Translations under genes and position numbers: made by a program
Notes under the pieces: generated by a model
The model's database searches: none
The model's input: only the letters and a program-made list of their open reading frames with translations
Told to the model about the DNA's origin: nothing
Shown here: piece after piece, positions 61,901-64,000 of the stretch
How the letters are laid out: the number at the start of each line of letters is the position of its first letter
Numbering within the stretch: the first letter of the stretch is position 1
Origin: an uncultured Porphyromonadaceae bacterium
GTDB taxonomy: Bacteria; Bacteroidota; Bacteroidia; Bacteroidales; Muribaculaceae
Reading direction: 5' to 3'
NCBI GenBank assembly: GCA_900540625.1
Contig: UQGP01000005.1
Coordinates: 15,010 to 79,009, forward strand
Length of the DNA stretch: 64,000 bases

Positions 61901-64000
61901 CCTCGCCGTCGGCCATAGCCATCGCAACCGCCAAGGCCGGTGATGCGTGGCACGATGCAGGCAAAACCGCAAGGCGGCGCATCCTCGCCAACAACGGCGA
62001 CACTTACCGCTGCCCACGCTATGCCGTCACGGAAGGCGGCGTGCGGCTTGACGGAAACTATGCTCCCGGACAACTCGAAGTTACGGAGGATATAGACGAG
62101 GACGGCGTGACAGTGCGTACTTACAAAGACTTCCTGGGCCGGACCATACGTCGCACCACCGGGACAGGCGGCGGCGCAGCGGCCACCGACTACGTCTACG
62201 ATGGTTACGGCGGCCTGCGGTACATCCTGCCGCCCGGACTTGAAGGCACGCACAGTCGCACCGATGACGTGATGAAAAAATTGGCCTATTGGTACGACTA
62301 CGATGGTCGAGGACGGCTTATATCAAAGAAACTGCCCGGCGCGGCTGTCGCCGAGTATCGTTACGACCCGGCAGGACGAATCGTTGCCGAACGCGACGGG
62401 CGCCTCGAAGACGACGAATGGAACCTCTACGCCTACGACGGCTGCGGCCGTCAGGTGGCCAAGTATCGCTGTGGCATGATGGATAGTGAGATAATGGAAT
62501 TTGCATCGGTGTGCCGCACGGCCTCGCTGACGACGGCTGCTGACGAATACGACCGTGGCGGCTATGCCTTGTCGCCCGTCCCGGAGGCATGGCCCGGCGA
62601 CGTGGTGTGGGCTAAATACTACGACGACTACCGCTTTGTCGCCGTGCGCGGCCTCGGCACGGGCTTCGCCTTCGAGGCAACCGCCGCCGCCTCGGCGCAT
62701 GCCTCCGCCACCGGGTTGCTGACCGGCATGTACACCGGCAGCGGCTACGAGACCTACTACTACGACGGCGAGGGACGCGAGGTTCAGCGTTATGCCACGG
62801 GCTACAACTCCGGACGCCGCAGCACCGCGTACAACTACGACGGCAGCATCGCCTCGCGTACATACAGCTATAAAGAATCATACTTGCCCGACATGGAGGA
62901 AGAATACGCCTACGACAGCTGCGGACGACTAACCTCCACGACTATACGCGTAGACAAGGCGGTGTCGGTGCCGGTACTGAACCCGGCAGCAGGACAAGAC
63001 GCCGCAGACAGCGAGGCCACGGATACCGCAAGCCCCGCAGCATCAGCGCGATGGGCGACGGCAGTCATCCGGCGCGAGTACGATGCCATAGGGCGATTGG
63101 CGCGGCTTCGCCACGGCGATGCGGCAACCACTGAATACACTTATGACGTCCATTCGTGGCCCGTGTCACAGCAAACCACATACGGCACTGCGGCAAACTT
63201 ATCTTCCATCGGCTACACGTTGGAATACGCGCCGTGCTACAACGGCAATATCGCCAAACGCACGTGGGACGAAGGCAGCTACGCGTACACCTATGACGCG
63301 CTCAATCGACTATCGTCCGCCGTGTTCACTCCGGCCGAAGGTCTGGCGGACAGACCCGGCATCGAGAGAGGCCGCATACCCGACTTCTCGGCATACTACG
63401 ATTACGACCTGCGCGGCAATACCACCAATGTAGTGCGCTATGGCGTTGTCGATGCCATCAGCGACCTTGATCGCATAGAGACCTTCGGCACACTTGACGA
63501 ACTGTCCTGCGCCTATGACGGCAACCGTCTGAGCAACATTACGGCCACAACCGACGCGTTGCCTTTCGACGGCGTCACCGGGCTGCACGCCGATGGCGAG
63601 TTCGAGCTGTCGTACAACGATGCCGGCGATATGGTGTCGGACACTTCGCGCGGGCTGCTGTATACTCGTTGGAATGCTGACGGCCACCCGATGCAGTACG
63701 ACCTTGAAGGTGGCCACCGGCAGTCGCTGGGCTGGGACGCCTTCGGCAACCACCTGTATACGTCCTACGAGACGTCCGTGGCACCCGTCTCAGCCGGGAT
63801 GCGTCCCGGACGCACACGCCGCACGTCCCTGCGCGCGTACAGCGGTGACGGGCACGTCCTGCGCGGCGGCGCCGGCAACTATAAAGCTGACACGCTGGAG
63901 ATGCTACGCTTTGCCGGCGGCTACTTCGATGCCGACCTCGTGCCCCACTACTACGTCACCGACTACCTCGGCAGCAACATCGCCGTCATCCGCGCCGACG
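58903..64000 (+). CDS. Giant exported RHS/YD-repeat protein, 3' end outside the window
   Basis: One uninterrupted frame of 1699 codons from the ATG at 58903 to the right edge; I read it through without a stop. A signal peptide is at the start (MSGRRWLVFLACVAVAVAVA, then HG). The N-terminal part holds LPLSLHYRSNGIRV and VGYGWILSPALRVSRQIMG, then DWWGYYNGKYNDYC, typical of Bacteroidota RHS proteins. YD repeats follow (TYDEEGRL, YDYNSGGRL, YDYDGRGRLISKKLPG, RYDPAGRIV, YDSCGRLT), along with VYDGYGGLRYILPPGL and GLLTGMYTG. The RHS core motif YYVTDYLGSNIAVI is at the very end, so the variable C-terminal (often toxin) tip lies beyond the edge. Whether it is a toxin, adhesin or cell-surface shell protein cannot be told. 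Confidence 0.9.
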   Translation, partial: MSGRRWLVFLACVAVAVAVAHGEVSVPWQESGVWPESPQARAIRQAEMPAPAMLTGACEFDVPLYTLSVGDVSLPLSLHYRSNGIRVDDDPQPVGYGWILSPALRVSRQIMGRPDELFRPRGTDMTNDYVTDFRSVVMDAKATSAATHDSLTRYDAEHDIYTVYLLDATLTLVRDWESGAFHGVGCDEYTITADRALQAIRVTDPRGRVYIFSTPGEHTDERINRTEWLLTSLTLTTGEQIDFSWFAFDHIAHGQSFFGPKTVIYGSASPQFIEQNEPTDGERTKNNRTFGSAALSQITFPGGRVTLSYSSPAGFYMLDSLTVYWSNNIVHRATLTRGRQSSMLLDDVTVGGEGKYSFIYNRERFTPGGGMDWWGYYNGKYNDYCLSPAVTVTRPGGDLAFPRVFEIRGADRSVDTLAMRANMLESAILPTGGCIRWFYEPHTFDHRPSPGSISQYINEPQLTYGGGLRVKYISIGTDSLDAAPRVRRYVYGDNASGKANVVALPTLGTFIDVVDVPECRWDGFQPDMFTDKMMTINRTSGYLEGHGGETPLWYGRVEEIEAEGKSVYCFENIVEPNAISDDGLKVFCGHPRNYFSKGPQQVRVERYKSASGGYELVERIDNSYTLVYGNSRDYVAVSRKTVVLETEFSPDFGERESMWLGYPSWQMKPEYGIRDYAIPVGILRSDYSWFDAILCSLTLVGERPSGSVVTKYTPTGQIVRSESYAYEPGTSLVATKTLSDGERQVMTSMTYAMSAEGGNNAVTAAGAKGMLLSATETFGGCTQGFTNNITVREGMPLVSSITLKRGAVSWTPASYDYNSGGRLISKTGEDGITTTWTWDALNRYPLSQTLGGTLTSTARWLPLVGVSSLTAPNGTTSTYTYDEEGRLAEEKTNGRIRTRHTYRISQDGDNHVTTTAYTSPSAFHATAVRADGLGRVTATYTQTPQGYTATATTYDAMGRPWRGYNPTPVSGIDSGASEIVTASASFHGDGHPYTETSYEPSPSAIAIATAKAGDAWHDAGKTARRRILANNGDTYRCPRYAVTEGGVRLDGNYAPGQLEVTEDIDEDGVTVRTYKDFLGRTIRRTTGTGGGAAATDYVYDGYGGLRYILPPGLEGTHSRTDDVMKKLAYWYDYDGRGRLISKKLPGAAVAEYRYDPAGRIVAERDGRLEDDEWNLYAYDGCGRQVAKYRCGMMDSEIMEFASVCRTASLTTAADEYDRGGYALSPVPEAWPGDVVWAKYYDDYRFVAVRGLGTGFAFEATAAASAHASATGLLTGMYTGSGYETYYYDGEGREVQRYATGYNSGRRSTAYNYDGSIASRTYSYKESYLPDMEEEYAYDSCGRLTSTTIRVDKAVSVPVLNPAAGQDAADSEATDTASPAASARWATAVIRREYDAIGRLARLRHGDAATTEYTYDVHSWPVSQQTTYGTAANLSSIGYTLEYAPCYNGNIAKRTWDEGSYAYTYDALNRLSSAVFTPAEGLADRPGIERGRIPDFSAYYDYDLRGNTTNVVRYGVVDAISDLDRIETFGTLDELSCAYDGNRLSNITATTDALPFDGVTGLHADGEFELSYNDAGDMVSDTSRGLLYTRWNADGHPMQYDLEGGHRQSLGWDAFGNHLYTSYETSVAPVSAGMRPGRTRRTSLRAYSGDGHVLRGGAGNYKADTLEMLRFAGGYFDADLVPHYYVTDYLGSNIAVIRAD

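Noticed and set aside
1..64000. tRNA or rRNA genes and insertion sequences
   Set aside because: Reading both strands, I saw no cloverleaf-like T-arm contexts, rRNA segments, transposase motifs or long terminal inverted repeats. A dedicated search with covariance models would settle this.

Overview
The window is a chromosomal segment from a Bacteroidota bacterium, most likely order Bacteroidales. The family is less certain: moderately high GC, BspA-type LRR proteins and type IX secretion genes would fit a Muribaculaceae- or Prevotellaceae-like gut commensal. The evidence for the phylum is the gldE-gldD pair, the type IX secretion genes porW and porX, Bacteroidota-style promoters (TAnnTTTG at -7), A-rich start regions without strong Shine-Dalgarno sequences, FISUMP-like and BspA-like secreted proteins, and Bacteroidota-type RHS repeats.

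Layout. Positions 1-2010 hold the 3' end of mraY and murD, the left half of a division and cell-wall (dcw) cluster. Positions 2030-11180 interrupt that cluster with RNase H, an EamA exporter, an AAA/DUF4143 ATPase preceded by four phased repeats, the muramidase NamZ next to a sodium:solute symporter, a WYL regulator, a six-helix membrane protein and an acyltransferase. The cluster resumes at 11568-19320 with ftsW-murG-murC-ftsQ-ftsA-ftsZ, densely packed with two 4-bp overlaps. A membrane-anchored pseudokinase and a GNAT-like protein follow ftsZ.

Positions 21594-26791 carry a secreted endonuclease I, an XRE-S24 (LexA/CI-like) regulator, a sirtuin lacking zinc cysteines, gldE and gldD. Positions 26792-32238 are an accessory-looking stretch: palindromic hairpins, a long leader, two small secreted proteins and a 1088-residue three-module BspA-like LRR protein. 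Positions 32593-43174 hold a 1393-residue DUF2723 membrane protein, a NodB-type deacetylase, queG with an in-frame 9-bp repeat expansion, a LytTR regulator overlapping a phosphodiester-glycosidase-like membrane protein, a lipoprotein and a large exported protein of unknown function.

Positions 43509-57455 hold a RelA/SpoT enzyme, a PgpH-like c-di-AMP phosphodiesterase, then porW, porX, an OLD-like ATPase/TOPRIM gene and a GH3-family gene, the last three joined by 4-bp overlaps, followed by an alkaline phosphatase. From 57724 a secreted accessory protein precedes a giant RHS/YD-repeat protein that runs off the right edge, so its variable C-terminal tip is not seen.

The genes divide into envelope building (dcw genes, NamZ plus symporter), envelope export (GldD/E, PorW/X and C-terminal-domain-bearing cargo) and nucleotide signalling (Rel, PgpH, PorX). 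The observations most worth following are the porX-linked OLD-like nuclease, the ftsZ-adjacent pseudokinase, the interruption of the dcw cluster by a possible MurNAc-salvage pair, the phased repeats before the ATPase, and a dispersed 9-bp repeat family that also invades queG. No tRNA, rRNA, transposase or CRISPR array was recognised.
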